Part shown: piece by piece, positions 26,739-36,049 of the stretch
Layout: each line of letters begins with the position of its first letter
How positions within the stretch are numbered: position 1 is the first letter of the stretch
Assembly (NCBI GenBank): GCA_021204175.1
Contig: JAJPZT010000059.1
Span: forward strand, 1 to 64,000
Origin: Clostridiales bacterium
GTDB lineage: Bacteria; Bacillota; Clostridia; Lachnospirales; CAG-274
Reading direction: 5' to 3'
Length of the DNA: 64,000 nucleotides
Position numbers and translations under genes: made by a program
The notes under the pieces: generated by a model
Database searches by the model: none
The model's input: the letters and a program-made list of their open reading frames with translations, nothing else
Told to the model about the DNA's origin: nothing

Positions 26739-27926
26739 TTATACAACTATCAAGCCTTCGGTAAAATCGGAGGCTTTGTTTTTTGCGTCTCTGAGCCCTG
26801 TTGAAAAAATCTCCTTTTCCAAAATTTTCTTTGCATTACCGTCAAGCCCTTCGGCGTCCTTTTTTACATTTATAATTACGGGAGCTTTTGCCTTTTCTTT
26901 AAGCTCCGATAGAAGCCCCTTTGCTTCTTTTTTAACGCCCAAAACCCTGATATAAGGGGCTTGGGGCAGGGGAAAAACATCTTCCTTTTTTATGTCAAGA
27001 AGTATATGGGCAATTGCCCTTTTAAGCTTGCTTTCAGTATATCTTTTTGACTTTAGGGCTGAAACAAGCCCCTCTACACTTTCAAAACCGGCATTTTTAT
27101 AAATTTTGTTTTCGAGCCCCTCTGTTATGTCGCAGATATTTTCAAGCCCCTCGGGCTTAAGCCTTAAAATCAAATACTTCAAAGCCTCTTTATAGTTTTC
27201 AAGGCTCGGCTGCTTTTCTCCGAAATGCTCCTTATAAAGGCTGTATGCACTTATGGGAACAGCAGCTTTAACCTCCTCAAAAAGCCCCTCCCCTATTGAC
27301 CGTCTTACTGCCGCCCCCGACGAAAATTCACCCTTAAATTCCGGGTCGTTATACCCTGAGCCTATTCTCTGAATACCGGCTGCTGTAAGAGGGCAGTTTT
27401 TAACCTTAATTGCTTTTAAATATTCCAAAGCCAAAATATTGTTGGGCTTATTGAAAATGCCTTCGGGAAAGTCGAAAATCTGTCTTAAGGCAAGCTCTCT
27501 TGCTTTGGGAAAGCTGAAACCCTCATTGCTGAAGCCCCTAAGGGATGTTTTAAACTCATCAGGCTCAAGGCTTAAAACCTCAGCCGCTTTTTCAAGGTCT
27601 TTAAGGCTCTCCGCTTCAACCCCGAAAGCCATATGAGAAAAAATTCCGGCTTTTTCTATTGTTTCAACCGAACCCCATGCGAAAGCGTCTGCCGCCGAAG
27701 AAGCGAAAATTACAGGCAGCTCAATAACAATATCAGCTCCGTTTAAAAGAGCCGCCTTTGTCCTCAAAAATTTGTCAAAAACAGCCGGTTCCCCTCTCTG
27801 ACAAAATGACCCCGACATAACAACCCCGGCAAAATCACAGCCTGTCCTCTTTTTGGCTTCTTCTATTATATATTTGTGTCCCCTGTGAAAGGGGTTAAAT
27901 TCCGCCGCAATACCTACGCCCTTCAT
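26739..27926 (-). CDS. tmcAL: tRNA(Met) cytidine acetate ligase
   Basis: A 395-residue YlbM-family nucleotidyltransferase that makes N4-acetylcytidine at the wobble base of elongator tRNA-Met, using acetate and ATP. It starts GIAAEFNPFHRGHKYIIEEAKK with the HxGH motif, then VVMSGSFCQRGEPAVFDK and IELP. Length and order are normal. It diverges from pta-ackA, whose product acetate is its substrate; that link may be coincidence. Confidence 0.9.
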   Translation of the reverse strand: MKGVGIAAEFNPFHRGHKYIIEEAKKRTGCDFAGVVMSGSFCQRGEPAVFDKFLRTKAALLNGADIVIELPVIFASSAADAFAWGSVETIEKAGIFSHMAFGVEAESLKDLEKAAEVLSLEPDEFKTSLRGFSNEGFSFPKARELALRQIFDFPEGIFNKPNNILALEYLKAIKVKNCPLTAAGIQRIGSGYNDPEFKGEFSSGAAVRRSIGEGLFEEVKAAVPISAYSLYKEHFGEKQPSLENYKEALKYLILRLKPEGLENICDITEGLENKIYKNAGFESVEGLVSALKSKRYTESKLKRAIAHILLDIKKEDVFPLPQAPYIRVLGVKKEAKGLLSELKEKAKAPVIINVKKDAEGLDGNAKKILEKEIFSTGLRDAKNKASDFTEGLIVV

Positions 27927-28031
27927 AAAGCCCGTCTCCTTAAAACTTTAATTATACCCTCATTATGCATTATTTAAAGCTTTATGTCAATATCAATATA
28001 TCTATCTCACTTATCATATTCATAAAAATTA

Positions 28032-28192
28032 GTAACAGTTCAGCCAACCATTCGCTAAACGTCTGCTACGCATCCTTCGCAGCTACGCTGCTCTGTTTAG
28101 CTCATTATTTGGCGCTCCGCTCGTGTCTTATTTTCAGCTTTTGCATATAAATATGCACAAGCTAAAAATAAAAGACACGGCTGAACTGTTAC
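28032..28192. repeat. Structured repeat element, copy A
   Basis: A 161-base element bounded by GTAACAGTTCAGCC and its perfect complement. Inside are a first stem-loop (CCAA..AT-TC-GCTAAA with TTTAGC-TC-AT..TTTGG) enclosing GCAGC-TAC-GCTGC, a short GCGCTCCGCTC linker and a long AT-rich hairpin starting GTGTCTT and ending AAGACAC. AAAATT flanks both sides as a possible target duplication. It fills most of the 392-base gap before pta. Copies B and C share the fold, not the whole sequence. Confidence 0.8.
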
Positions 28193-28233
28193 AGAAAATT
28201 TAGAAATTTATTATTAAATATAGTAAATATTGC

Positions 28234-28261
28234 TTGAAACTTTACGTAAAAGTGGTATAAT
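28234..28261 (+). promoter_or_regulatory. Promoter of pta-ackA
   Basis: TTGAAA and TATAAT are separated by 16 bases, about 57 bases before pta. Confidence 0.75.
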
Positions 28262-28318
28262 TAAGGTTGAAGGTTATTAACTTTACCGAAAAACATAAAA
28301 ACGAAGGGAGTTTTTAAA

Positions 28319-29311
28319 ATGGCTTTTTTAGACACAATTAAAGAAAGAGCAAAGGCAAACAAAAAGACAATTGTTTTGCCCGAATCTATGGACAAGAGAA
28401 CTTTTGCCGCTGCCGAGCAGATTTTGAAAGAGGGTCTTGCTAACCTGATTATCATAGGCACGCCCGAAGAAATCGCTGAAAACGGCGCAGGCTATGACAT
28501 AAGCGGAGCAACAATAGTTGACCCCTTTAACGACCCCAACAAGCAGAAATATGTTGACAAATTCGTTGAACTCAGAAGCAAGAAGGGCGTAACCCCTGAA
28601 ATCGCAGCTAAAACTATGGAAGACGATTATATGTATTACGCTTGCCTTATGTGTAAGTGCGGAGACGCAGACGGTGCTGTTTCAGGCGCTTGCCACTCAA
28701 CAGGCAACACAATCCGTCCCGCTTTGCAGCTTCTTAAAACAAAGCCCGGTATCAGCAGCGTTTCAGGCTATTTCCTTATGGAAGTTCCCAACTGCGACTT
28801 AGGCGAAAACGGTCTTTTCGTATTTGCAGACTGCGCAGTAAACACAGACTTCGACGCACCCAAGCTTGCAGAAATTGCCGAGCTTTCAGCAGAGAGCTTT
28901 AAGATGTTAGTAGGCAAAGAGCCCAAGGTTGCTATGCTTTCATATTCTTCAAAGGGCAGTGCAGCTCATGCAGACGTTACCAAAGTTGCAGACGCAGTTA
29001 AGCTTGTTAAGGAAAAATGTCCCGATTTGGCAGTAGACGGCGAGCTTCAGCTTGACGCAGCTTTGGTTGAAAGCGTTGGTCAGAGCAAAGCACCCGGCAG
29101 CCCCGTAGCAGGCAAAGCAAACACTCTCGTATTCCCCAGCCTCGAAGCAGGAAATATCGGCTATAAGCTTGTTCAGCGTCTCGCTAAGGCTGAAGCATAC
29201 GGCCCCGTTCTTCAGGGTCTTTCAATGCCCGTAAACGACCTTTCAAGAGGCTGCTTCGCAGAGGACATCGTAGGCGTTGTTGCTATAACAGCCGTTCAGG
29301 CTCAGCTTTAA
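28319..29311 (+). CDS. pta: Phosphate acetyltransferase
   Basis: A 330-residue enzyme converting acetyl-CoA and phosphate to acetyl phosphate. It has the N-terminal KKTIVLPESMDKRTFAAA, GACHSTGNTIRPALQLLKT, SSVSGYFLM and the C-terminal LVFPSLEAGNIGYKLVQRLA region. It is the short, single-domain type. GAAGGGAG precedes the ATG. It is followed after 29 bases by ackA; together they make ATP and acetate in fermentation. Confidence 0.97.
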   Translation: MAFLDTIKERAKANKKTIVLPESMDKRTFAAAEQILKEGLANLIIIGTPEEIAENGAGYDISGATIVDPFNDPNKQKYVDKFVELRSKKGVTPEIAAKTMEDDYMYYACLMCKCGDADGAVSGACHSTGNTIRPALQLLKTKPGISSVSGYFLMEVPNCDLGENGLFVFADCAVNTDFDAPKLAEIAELSAESFKMLVGKEPKVAMLSYSSKGSAAHADVTKVADAVKLVKEKCPDLAVDGELQLDAALVESVGQSKAPGSPVAGKANTLVFPSLEAGNIGYKLVQRLAKAEAYGPVLQGLSMPVNDLSRGCFAEDIVGVVAITAVQAQL

Positions 29312-29340
29312 TAATTACATATAAAGGAGATTAAAAACCT

Positions 29341-30531
29341 ATGAAGATTTTAGTTTTAAACTGCGGCAGCTCATCTCTTAAATATCAGCTTATAGATATG
29401 GATACAAACGAAGTTATGGCTGTAGGTCTTTGCGAAAGAATAGGCATTGACGGCAGACTTAAGCACGAAGCAGGGGACAAGGAATTTATAAGCGAAGATC
29501 CCCTTCCCGATCATGACGCAGCCGTTACAGCTGTTATGAATGCCCTTTTGGATAAAGACCACGGCGTAATTTCAGACATTTCCGAAATCGGCGGCGTTGG
29601 TCACAGAGTTGTCCACGGCGGCGAAAGCTTTGCTTCCTCAGTTGTTATTACCCCCGAGGTTAAGGCAGCTATTCAGGACTGCTCAAAGCTTGCTCCTCTT
29701 CACAACCCCGCAAACCTTATCGGTATTAATGCTTGCGAAAAGCTTATGCCCGGTGTTAAGCAGGTTGCCGTTTTCGACACAGCCTTCCATCAGACAATGC
29801 CCGAAAAGGCTTATCTCTACGGTCTGCCCTACGAGCTTTATGAAAAGCATAAAATCCGTAAATACGGCTTCCACGGAACAAGCCACAAATATGTAACTCA
29901 GAAATGCGCTGAGCTTATGGGCAAGCCCGTTGACGAAATCAACATCATCACCTGCCACTTAGGCAACGGCGGTTCTCTTGCAGCTGTTAAAAACGGCAAA
30001 TGCGTAGACACAACTATGGGTCTTACACCTCTCGCAGGTATCATTATGGGTACACGCTGCGGCGATATCGACCCCGCTATCGTAAACTTCCTTATGGAAG
30101 CAGAAGGCTTAAGCGGCAAGGACGTAGACAACATTATGAACAAGCAGTCAGGCGTTTTGGGTCTTTCAGGCGTTTCTTCAGACTTCCGTGACCTTGACGC
30201 AGCTGCAGCAGAGGGCAACAAGAGAGCAAAAATCGCTCTTGACGCTTTCCACTACAGAGTTGCTAAGTTCATCGGCGAATACCTCGTTGCCATAAACGGC
30301 GCAGACGCTATCGTATTCACAGCCGGTATCGGCGAAAACTCAGGCTCTACCAGAAAGGCTATCTGCGACTACCTTTCATTCTTAGGCGTTGAGCTTGACC
30401 CCGAAAAGAACAGCCAGAGAGGCAAGGCTCAGATGATTTCCGTTGAAAGCTCACCTATTAAGGTTTATGTTATCCCCACAAACGAAGAGCTTATGATCGC
30501 TCAGGATACAAACAGACTTATCAACGGCTGA
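29341..30531 (+). CDS. ackA: Acetate kinase
   Basis: A 396-residue ASKHA-fold kinase that makes ATP and acetate from acetyl phosphate. Motifs are VLNCGSSSLKYQLI (phosphate 1), GHRVVHGGE, catalytic Arg/Asp region FDTAFHQTMP, YGFHGTSHKYV, HLGNGGSLAA and TAGIGENSGSTR. Length and ends are normal. It is the second gene of pta-ackA, with a terminator 23 bases after the stop. Confidence 0.98.
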   Translation: MKILVLNCGSSSLKYQLIDMDTNEVMAVGLCERIGIDGRLKHEAGDKEFISEDPLPDHDAAVTAVMNALLDKDHGVISDISEIGGVGHRVVHGGESFASSVVITPEVKAAIQDCSKLAPLHNPANLIGINACEKLMPGVKQVAVFDTAFHQTMPEKAYLYGLPYELYEKHKIRKYGFHGTSHKYVTQKCAELMGKPVDEINIITCHLGNGGSLAAVKNGKCVDTTMGLTPLAGIIMGTRCGDIDPAIVNFLMEAEGLSGKDVDNIMNKQSGVLGLSGVSSDFRDLDAAAAEGNKRAKIALDAFHYRVAKFIGEYLVAINGADAIVFTAGIGENSGSTRKAICDYLSFLGVELDPEKNSQRGKAQMISVESSPIKVYVIPTNEELMIAQDTNRLING

Positions 30532-30554
30532 TTAAAGCTTAAAATATAATTTTC

Positions 30555-30600
30555 AAGAGGATTTTTTCTCAGACAAATGAGGAAAAATCCTCTTTTTTTC
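30555..30600 (+). terminator. Terminator of pta-ackA
   Basis: AAGAGGATTTTT/AAAAATCCTCTT stem with a T-run immediately after. Confidence 0.85.
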
Positions 30601-30721
30601 GTCTTAAACACAAAGTTTTCAAAAACGTTATAAAAAACTTTTCATACTTTGCCTTAACTGCCAAAATATTCCTGTGCAGTTCAATCATATATTCTGCATT
30701 TTTCTCGAAATCATTTTATGC

Positions 30722-30750
30722 TTGAAAACAAAGGCAAAGAGGGTTATAAT
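30722..30750 (+). promoter_or_regulatory. Promoter of lipid kinase gene
   Basis: TTGAAA and TATAAT are separated by 17 bases, ending 30 bases before the kinase ATG. Confidence 0.75.
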
Positions 30751-30780
30751 AGGTAAATAAAAAGGAAAGTGGGAAAAAGT

Positions 30781-31656
30781 ATGAAAAAGCTGAGACTGAT
30801 TTACAATCCATATTCGGGCAGCCGAACCTTCGGCGAATACCTAGACCTTATAATAGGTCAGCTGCAAAATTCGGGATATGAGGTCTGCCCTTTCAGAATA
30901 GGCGGCAGTCTGCCCCTTTCGGAAGCTTTCGGCTCTGAGTTTTCGGCTTTTGCCGCTGCCGGAGGAGACGGAACAATAAACATTGTTCTTAATCACATTA
31001 TGAACAAGGGCTTAAATGACATTCCCTTAGCTGTTTTTCCTTCGGGCACAGCCAACGACTTTGCTTCTTTCTTAGACCTTCCTCAAAGCCCCGAGGAAAT
31101 CTGCAAAATTATAGGCGAAAACAGAACTGTTCCCTTAGACGTAGGAAAAGCCGGCACGAAATATTTCATAAACGTCTGCGCCGGAGGGCTTTTTTCAGAC
31201 ATAAGCTCAATTATTGACAATAACCTGAAAGCCAACATAGGCAGGCTTGCCTATTATATAGAAGCCGTTCGGCAGATTACGGAATATACCCCTTTGGAGC
31301 TTAAAATCACTACTTCGGAGGGAAAGATTTTTCACGAAAAGGCGGTTTTGTTTTTGGCTCTCAACTCATCGGGTACGGGAGGAATTAAAAATCTGACCCC
31401 TGCCGCCGACATGCAGGACGGCAACTTGGATTTTTTGTTTTTCAGAGACTGCGATGTCCTTGAAGTGCCAAAGCTTTTGATACAATATTTCAAGGGTGAG
31501 CTTCCCAAAAACAAAAATATACTTCACTTTAAAGACAAAAGCGTCAAAATAGAATGCTTCGGCGGAAAAACCACCACCGACATCGACGGCGAGGTGGGAG
31601 ACAACCTCCCCTTAACAATAGAAAACATTCCCAAAGCAATCAAACTCTTTTTATAA
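30781..31656 (+). CDS. YegS/BmrU-family lipid kinase
   Basis: A 291-residue diacylglycerol kinase-like enzyme. It has RLIYNPYSGSRTF, the AAGGDGTINIVLNHI nucleotide motif, FPSGTANDFASFL, and the acidic metal site in the C-terminal half (NLTPAADMQDGNLDFLFF, DIDGE). It probably phosphorylates diacylglycerol or a related lipid. The ATG at 30781 is favoured by family N-termini; the GTG at 30769 lies too close to AAAGGA. It precedes argS by 18 bases, so they may share a transcript. Confidence 0.85.
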   Translation: MKKLRLIYNPYSGSRTFGEYLDLIIGQLQNSGYEVCPFRIGGSLPLSEAFGSEFSAFAAAGGDGTINIVLNHIMNKGLNDIPLAVFPSGTANDFASFLDLPQSPEEICKIIGENRTVPLDVGKAGTKYFINVCAGGLFSDISSIIDNNLKANIGRLAYYIEAVRQITEYTPLELKITTSEGKIFHEKAVLFLALNSSGTGGIKNLTPAADMQDGNLDFLFFRDCDVLEVPKLLIQYFKGELPKNKNILHFKDKSVKIECFGGKTTTDIDGEVGDNLPLTIENIPKAIKLFL

Positions 31657-31674
31657 ACTCAGGAGGAAACTAAA

Positions 31675-33375
31675 ATGGATTTTAAACAAAAAATTGCGGA
31701 GCTAAGAGCTCAGGCGGATGAACAGCCTGTTGAAACGATATTTTCGGGCATAGAAATTCCCAAGGCGGCAATGGGCGATTATGCCTACCCCTGTTTTAAG
31801 CTTTCAAAGGCTTTGAGAAAGGCTCCCCCTTTAATTGCGTCGGAGATTTCTTCAAAAATAGAAAAGCCCGATTTTATAGAAAAAATAGAAATTGTGGGGG
31901 GCTATCTTAACTTTTTCGTAAACAAGTCGGCTATAGGCTCGGCGGTTTTGGATAAAATTCTTTCAGAGGGAGAGGACTATATAAGGTCCGAAGAGGGCAA
32001 GGGCAAAACAGCCGTTGTGGATTATTCCTCACCCAATATAGCCAAGCCCTTTCATATAGGTCATCTTCGTTCAACTGTTATAGGAAACTCAATCTGCCGA
32101 ATTTATGACACATTGGGCTGGAAAACAGTGGGCATAAACCATTTGGGCGACTGGGGAACACAGTTCGGAAAGCTTATTTCGGCTTATACACGCTGGGGCA
32201 AAAAAGAGGACGTTGAAGAAAAAGGCATAAGCGAGCTTAACCGCCTTTATGTTCTCTTCCACAGTGAAGCGGAAAAACACCCGGAGCTTAATGACGAAGC
32301 AAGAGAAAATTTGGTTAAAATGCAGAACGGCGACCAAGAGGCTTTGTCTCTTTGGAAGTGGTTTGTGGATATTTCAATGCGTGAATTTCAGCGTGTTTAC
32401 GATATGCTTGATATAACATTTGATGCCTGTACGGGAGAAAGCTTTTATAACGACAAAATGCCTGCTGTAGTTGAGGAAATAAAGTCAAAGGGCATTTTGA
32501 AGGAAAGCGACGGGGCTATGATTGTTGACCTGTCGGATTATAAAATGCCGCCATGTCTTATTCTTCGCCGTGACGGCGGAACTCTTTACCCCACACGTGA
32601 CATAACCGCCGCTCTTTACAGAAAAAAGACCTATGACTTTTCAAAGTGTATTTATGTAACCGCCATTGACCAAAATCTTCACTTTGCACAGTGGTTTAAG
32701 GTTTTGGAGCTTTTGGGCTATGACTGGGCAAAGGACGAGCTTGTTCATGTTCCCTTCGGCTTGGTGAGCTTAGGAAATGCCGGAAAGCTTTCCACAAGAA
32801 CAGGCAATGTTGTGCTTATGGAGGACGTACTTAAAGAAGCAATTTCAAAGACAAAGGCAATTATAGAGGAGAAAAACCCCGACCTTGAAAATAAGGATCT
32901 GGTTGCTTCGGAGGTAGGCATAGGGGCTGTTATTTTCGACAATATGTATAACGGCAGAATTAAGAATATCGCCTTTGACTGGAACAAGATTTTGAATTTT
33001 GAGGGCGAAACAGGGCCTTATGTTCAGTATACCCACGCAAGAGCCTGTTCCCTTCTTAAAAAAGCGGGCTTTGAAAAGCCTATTGAAAAGGTTGACTATT
33101 CCGAAATTTCAGACCCCTCGTCTCAGGCGCTTATAAAGGCTTTGGGAGATCTTCCCGGTAAGGTTTCGGAGGCTGCGGAAAAATATGAGCCCTATATAAT
33201 TTCACGTCAGCTTATAGAAATTTGCCGTTCCTTCAACCGCTTCTACAGAGACAACTCCGTTTTAGGCAGTGAGGGAGCAGCAAGAAACGCCCGTCTCTCT
33301 TTGGTTTGGGCAGCAAAAACAGCAATCAAATCAGGACTTTACCTCTTGGGAATTAAAGCCCCTGAGCAAATGTAA
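31675..33375 (+). CDS. argS: Arginyl-tRNA synthetase
   Basis: A 566-residue class I synthetase charging tRNA-Arg. It shows the N-terminal additional domain, SSPNIAKPFHIGHLRSTVIGN (HIGH), the KLSTRTGNVV segment in place of KMSKS as usual for ArgS, and the C-terminal DALR anticodon-binding helices (RQLIEICRSFNRFYRDNSVL). CAGGAGG precedes the ATG. The length is normal. Confidence 0.97.
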   Translation: MDFKQKIAELRAQADEQPVETIFSGIEIPKAAMGDYAYPCFKLSKALRKAPPLIASEISSKIEKPDFIEKIEIVGGYLNFFVNKSAIGSAVLDKILSEGEDYIRSEEGKGKTAVVDYSSPNIAKPFHIGHLRSTVIGNSICRIYDTLGWKTVGINHLGDWGTQFGKLISAYTRWGKKEDVEEKGISELNRLYVLFHSEAEKHPELNDEARENLVKMQNGDQEALSLWKWFVDISMREFQRVYDMLDITFDACTGESFYNDKMPAVVEEIKSKGILKESDGAMIVDLSDYKMPPCLILRRDGGTLYPTRDITAALYRKKTYDFSKCIYVTAIDQNLHFAQWFKVLELLGYDWAKDELVHVPFGLVSLGNAGKLSTRTGNVVLMEDVLKEAISKTKAIIEEKNPDLENKDLVASEVGIGAVIFDNMYNGRIKNIAFDWNKILNFEGETGPYVQYTHARACSLLKKAGFEKPIEKVDYSEISDPSSQALIKALGDLPGKVSEAAEKYEPYIISRQLIEICRSFNRFYRDNSVLGSEGAARNARLSLVWAAKTAIKSGLYLLGIKAPEQM

Positions 33376-33439
33376 AATATCTCGCAAAAATGCTTGCTTG
33401 TTAAATATATAAATGTAAATATTAAGGAAAGTGATATAT

Positions 33440-34318
33440 ATGTCTAAAAAAACAAAGGGCATAATTTTAATAATATGCTCAGCATTCTTTTTTGCCCTTA
33501 TGAATATGTTTGTAAGGCTTTCGGGGGACTTGCCTTCGATACAAAAAAGCTTTTTCAGAAATTTCGTTGCCCTGTTTTTCGCCTTGGCAGTGCTTTTGAA
33601 GAACAGAACAGATTTGTCACCGGTAAAGGGCAACGTAAAATTTCTTCTTATACGTTCCGTTTTCGGCACAATAGGCATTTTGGCAAACTTCTACGCTATT
33701 GACCATATGATTTTGACGGACGCTTCAATGCTTAACAAGCTTTCGCCCTTTTTCGCGGTAATTTTTTCCGCAATATTCTTAAAGGAAAGGGTTCGCCCCT
33801 GGCAGATGCTTGCGGTAATCGGAGCGTTTATAGGCAGTCTATTTATAATAAAGCCAAGCCTTGAAATAGAACAGGTTTTCCCCTATATTATAGGCTTTAT
33901 CGGCGGTATGGGAGCCGGTGCGGCTTATACCGCAGTAAGACATTTAGGCAGCCGGGGCGTACCCGGCGGAGTTATTGTCTTTGTGTTTTCGGCTTTCTCC
34001 TGTCTTTTCTGTCTGCCCTTTGCCTTAGCTTCATACGTGCCTATGAGCCTTGCGCAGATAGTTCTTCTGCTTTTCGCCGGTCTTTCCGCCACAGGGGGAC
34101 AGTTCTGCATAACCTATGCCTATACCTACGCTCCGGCAAGAGAGATTTCGGTTTATGACTATACACAAATTATATTTTCGGCGGTTCTGGGCTATTTTGT
34201 TTTGAGCCAAACTCCCGATTTATACAGCTTTTTGGGCTATGTGATTATATGCTCAATGGGTATTCTGAACTTTCTCTTTAATAAAAAGCACAGTAACCAA
34301 ACTGTAACACAAAAGTAA
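33440..34318 (+). CDS. EamA/DMT family transporter
   Basis: A 292-residue membrane protein with ten helices arranged as two EamA repeats. The first is ILIICSAFFFALMNMFVRLS..., and the second begins near FIGGMGAGAAYTAVRHLG. It is a drug/metabolite transporter of unknown substrate. The ATG at 33440 follows AAGGAAA by 9 bases; the GTG at 33431 touches that site. It lies 64 bases after argS. Confidence 0.85.
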   Translation: MSKKTKGIILIICSAFFFALMNMFVRLSGDLPSIQKSFFRNFVALFFALAVLLKNRTDLSPVKGNVKFLLIRSVFGTIGILANFYAIDHMILTDASMLNKLSPFFAVIFSAIFLKERVRPWQMLAVIGAFIGSLFIIKPSLEIEQVFPYIIGFIGGMGAGAAYTAVRHLGSRGVPGGVIVFVFSAFSCLFCLPFALASYVPMSLAQIVLLLFAGLSATGGQFCITYAYTYAPAREISVYDYTQIIFSAVLGYFVLSQTPDLYSFLGYVIICSMGILNFLFNKKHSNQTVTQK

Positions 34319-34350
34319 TCTTTTGGTAATATAAAAAACGAAAAAGTAAT

Positions 34351-34378
34351 TTGACTTATGATGATTATAGTTTATAAT
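34351..34378 (+). promoter_or_regulatory. Promoter of SurA-like lipoprotein
   Basis: TTGACT and TATAAT are separated by 16 bases, about 70 bases before the ATG. Confidence 0.65.
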
Positions 34379-34446
34379 AATGGTATATAGTATGAGAAAC
34401 TTTTCACAGGAGTTATTCTAAAGCTTTCTTATCAGAGGTTATAATA

Positions 34447-35139
34447 ATGAAAAAACTTTTTTTATGCTTTGTTTTAATATTATCTCTGCTGTTTACGGGC
34501 TGTTCACTGTTTTCTTTTGAGGATAGTGAAAACTATGCTATGACAATTGACGGAGAAAAAATTTCCGTAGGAGAATTTTCCGTCTATCTTTATGAGCAAA
34601 AAGCTACCTTTGAGCAGACAGGAGGCACCGATATTTGGGAAACGGACTTTAACGGAACCCCTGCCGCAGATGTTGCAAAGGAAAACGCCTATAATTCAAT
34701 AATTTATGTTAAAACAGCCTGTAAAAACGCCGGGGATGTAGGAGTTTCTCTCACCGATGAGGATAAAGCCGAGGCAGAAAGCCTTGCGGAGGAAACCCTT
34801 GAAAAAATGAATGCCGATTATGTTGCTTCCGTTGGCTTAAGCTCAGAGCAGACCGCCGAAATTATGGAGGAAATTATTCTTCATCAAAAGGTTATGGAGT
34901 CTGTCACTAAAACATTTCTTTTAAGCGAAGCAGACTACAGCGCATATATAGATGATTATCAGGCTGAAAACCCCGACGACGATACCCCCAGGGCTTATCT
35001 CGAAAGCTCAATGAGAGAAGCCTATATTAAGGATAAAAAAGATGAGATTTATAAGGAACAGATTAAAAGCTGGGCTGAGGACACAGTTGTTGAAAAAAAT
35101 GAAGCCGTTTGGGCTGAAATTGATATAACAGTGTTGTAA
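34447..35139 (+). CDS. SurA N-terminal-like lipoprotein
   Basis: A 230-residue predicted lipoprotein (lipobox LLFTGC, Cys about residue 20). The mature part starts YAMTIDGEKISVGEFSVYLYEQ, the pattern of the chaperone domain of SurA and PrsA, followed by charged helices (DKAEAESLAEETLEKMN...). No rotamase domain (parvulin or cyclophilin) is present. It may help fold exported proteins such as the large secreted lyases nearby; this is inference. Confidence 0.75.
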   Translation: MKKLFLCFVLILSLLFTGCSLFSFEDSENYAMTIDGEKISVGEFSVYLYEQKATFEQTGGTDIWETDFNGTPAADVAKENAYNSIIYVKTACKNAGDVGVSLTDEDKAEAESLAEETLEKMNADYVASVGLSSEQTAEIMEEIILHQKVMESVTKTFLLSEADYSAYIDDYQAENPDDDTPRAYLESSMREAYIKDKKDEIYKEQIKSWAEDTVVEKNEAVWAEIDITVL

Positions 35140-35149
35140 GAGTAAGCAT

Positions 35150-35192
35150 AAAGGGGCTGTGAAAAAATTGAATTTTCACAGCCCCTTTTTTG
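35150..35192. terminator. Bidirectional terminator
   Basis: AAAGGGGCTGTGAAAA/TTTTCACAGCCCC stem and T-run, between convergent genes. Nearly the same 5' arm recurs at 58858. Confidence 0.85.
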
Positions 35193-35197
35193 AGGTC

Positions 35198-35785
35198 TTA
35201 TTTCTTCAGCATAGCGTCCTTTTCGGTCAAGGTTCTTATAACCCGACAGGGATTTCCTGCGGCAAGGCTGTTTGGGGGAACATCTCTTGTGACCACACTG
35301 CCTGCCCCTATAACCGACCCCCTGCCTATTTTAACCCCGCCGCAGATAACCACGTTTGAAGCTATCCAGCAGTCGCTTTCAATAATAACGGGCTTTGCAA
35401 ATTCTATAACTTCCGCTCTCTCTTCTGCAAGGAAAGGATGAAGAGCGGTTGCGATTGTGCAGTTAGGTCCGAAAAGCACTCTGTCGCCTATATTAACGGG
35501 ACAGCAGTCAAGAACGGTCAGATTAAAGTTGGCGTAGCAGTTCTTTCCGAAGGTTGTAAAAACGCCGTAGTCAAAGCTTACAGGCCCCTGAAGATAGGTT
35601 CCCTCGCCCATATTGGGCAGAAGCTCCTTTAAGATTTGCTCTCTTTTTTCATATTCATCCTCATAGGTGCGGCTATAGTCCAAAGAAAGCCTGTGAGCCT
35701 TTTCTCTTATTTTTGTAAGCTCCTCGTCTCCGGGATAATACATTTCCCCTGTTATCATTTTTTCAAGCTCTGTTTTTTTATTCAT
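35198..35785 (-). CDS. Maltose/galactoside O-acetyltransferase (Maa-like)
   Basis: A 195-residue left-handed beta-helix acetyltransferase that moves acetyl from acetyl-CoA to a sugar. The N-terminus EKMITGEMYYPGDEELTKIREKAHRL is the Maa/LacA cap. Hexapeptide repeats follow (VNIGDRVLFGPNCTIATALHPF with the catalytic His, VVICGGVKIGRGSVIGAGSVVTRDVPPNSLAAGNPCRVIR). The ATG at 35785 has AAAGGA upstream; the longer track start runs into repeat copy B. It lies 6 bases from the shared terminator. Confidence 0.9.
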   Translation of the reverse strand: MNKKTELEKMITGEMYYPGDEELTKIREKAHRLSLDYSRTYEDEYEKREQILKELLPNMGEGTYLQGPVSFDYGVFTTFGKNCYANFNLTVLDCCPVNIGDRVLFGPNCTIATALHPFLAEERAEVIEFAKPVIIESDCWIASNVVICGGVKIGRGSVIGAGSVVTRDVPPNSLAAGNPCRVIRTLTEKDAMLKK

Positions 35786-35811
35786 TTTTTTCAGTTTCCT
35801 TTCGTAAAAAT

Positions 35812-35979
35812 GCAACAGTTCAGCCAAATAATTCGCTAAACGTCTGCTTCGCATCCGTCGCCGCTAAAGCGGCTATCTTTTAGCTCATTATTTGGCGCTC
35901 TGCTCGTGGTTATAAAAAGCTCCTTTAGTGTACAAGTACACACAGGAGCTTTTTATATTAACCACGGCTGAACTGTTGC
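35812..35979. repeat. Structured repeat element, copy B
   Basis: A 168-base element, GCAACAGTTCAGCC ... GGCTGAACTGTTGC. The first stem-loop is CCAAATAAT-TC-GCTAAA/TTTAGC-TC-ATTATTTGG with a GCCGCT/AGCGGC cap. The second hairpin (GTGGTTA...TAACCAC around AGCTCCT/AGGAGCT and GTGTAC/GTACAC) differs from copy A in sequence but not in fold. It lies just upstream of the acetyltransferase start. No clear flanking duplication is seen. Confidence 0.8.
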
Positions 35980-36049
35980 GAAAGACGCCCCCGAGGGTCG
36001 GTCGGGGGTGTCTTTTTAAGTTTAATTAGCTGTATATAGTGATTTCATA

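Noticed and set aside
27965-28150. 61-residue ORF upstream of pta
   Set aside because: It lies across repeat copy A and has no family match or binding site.
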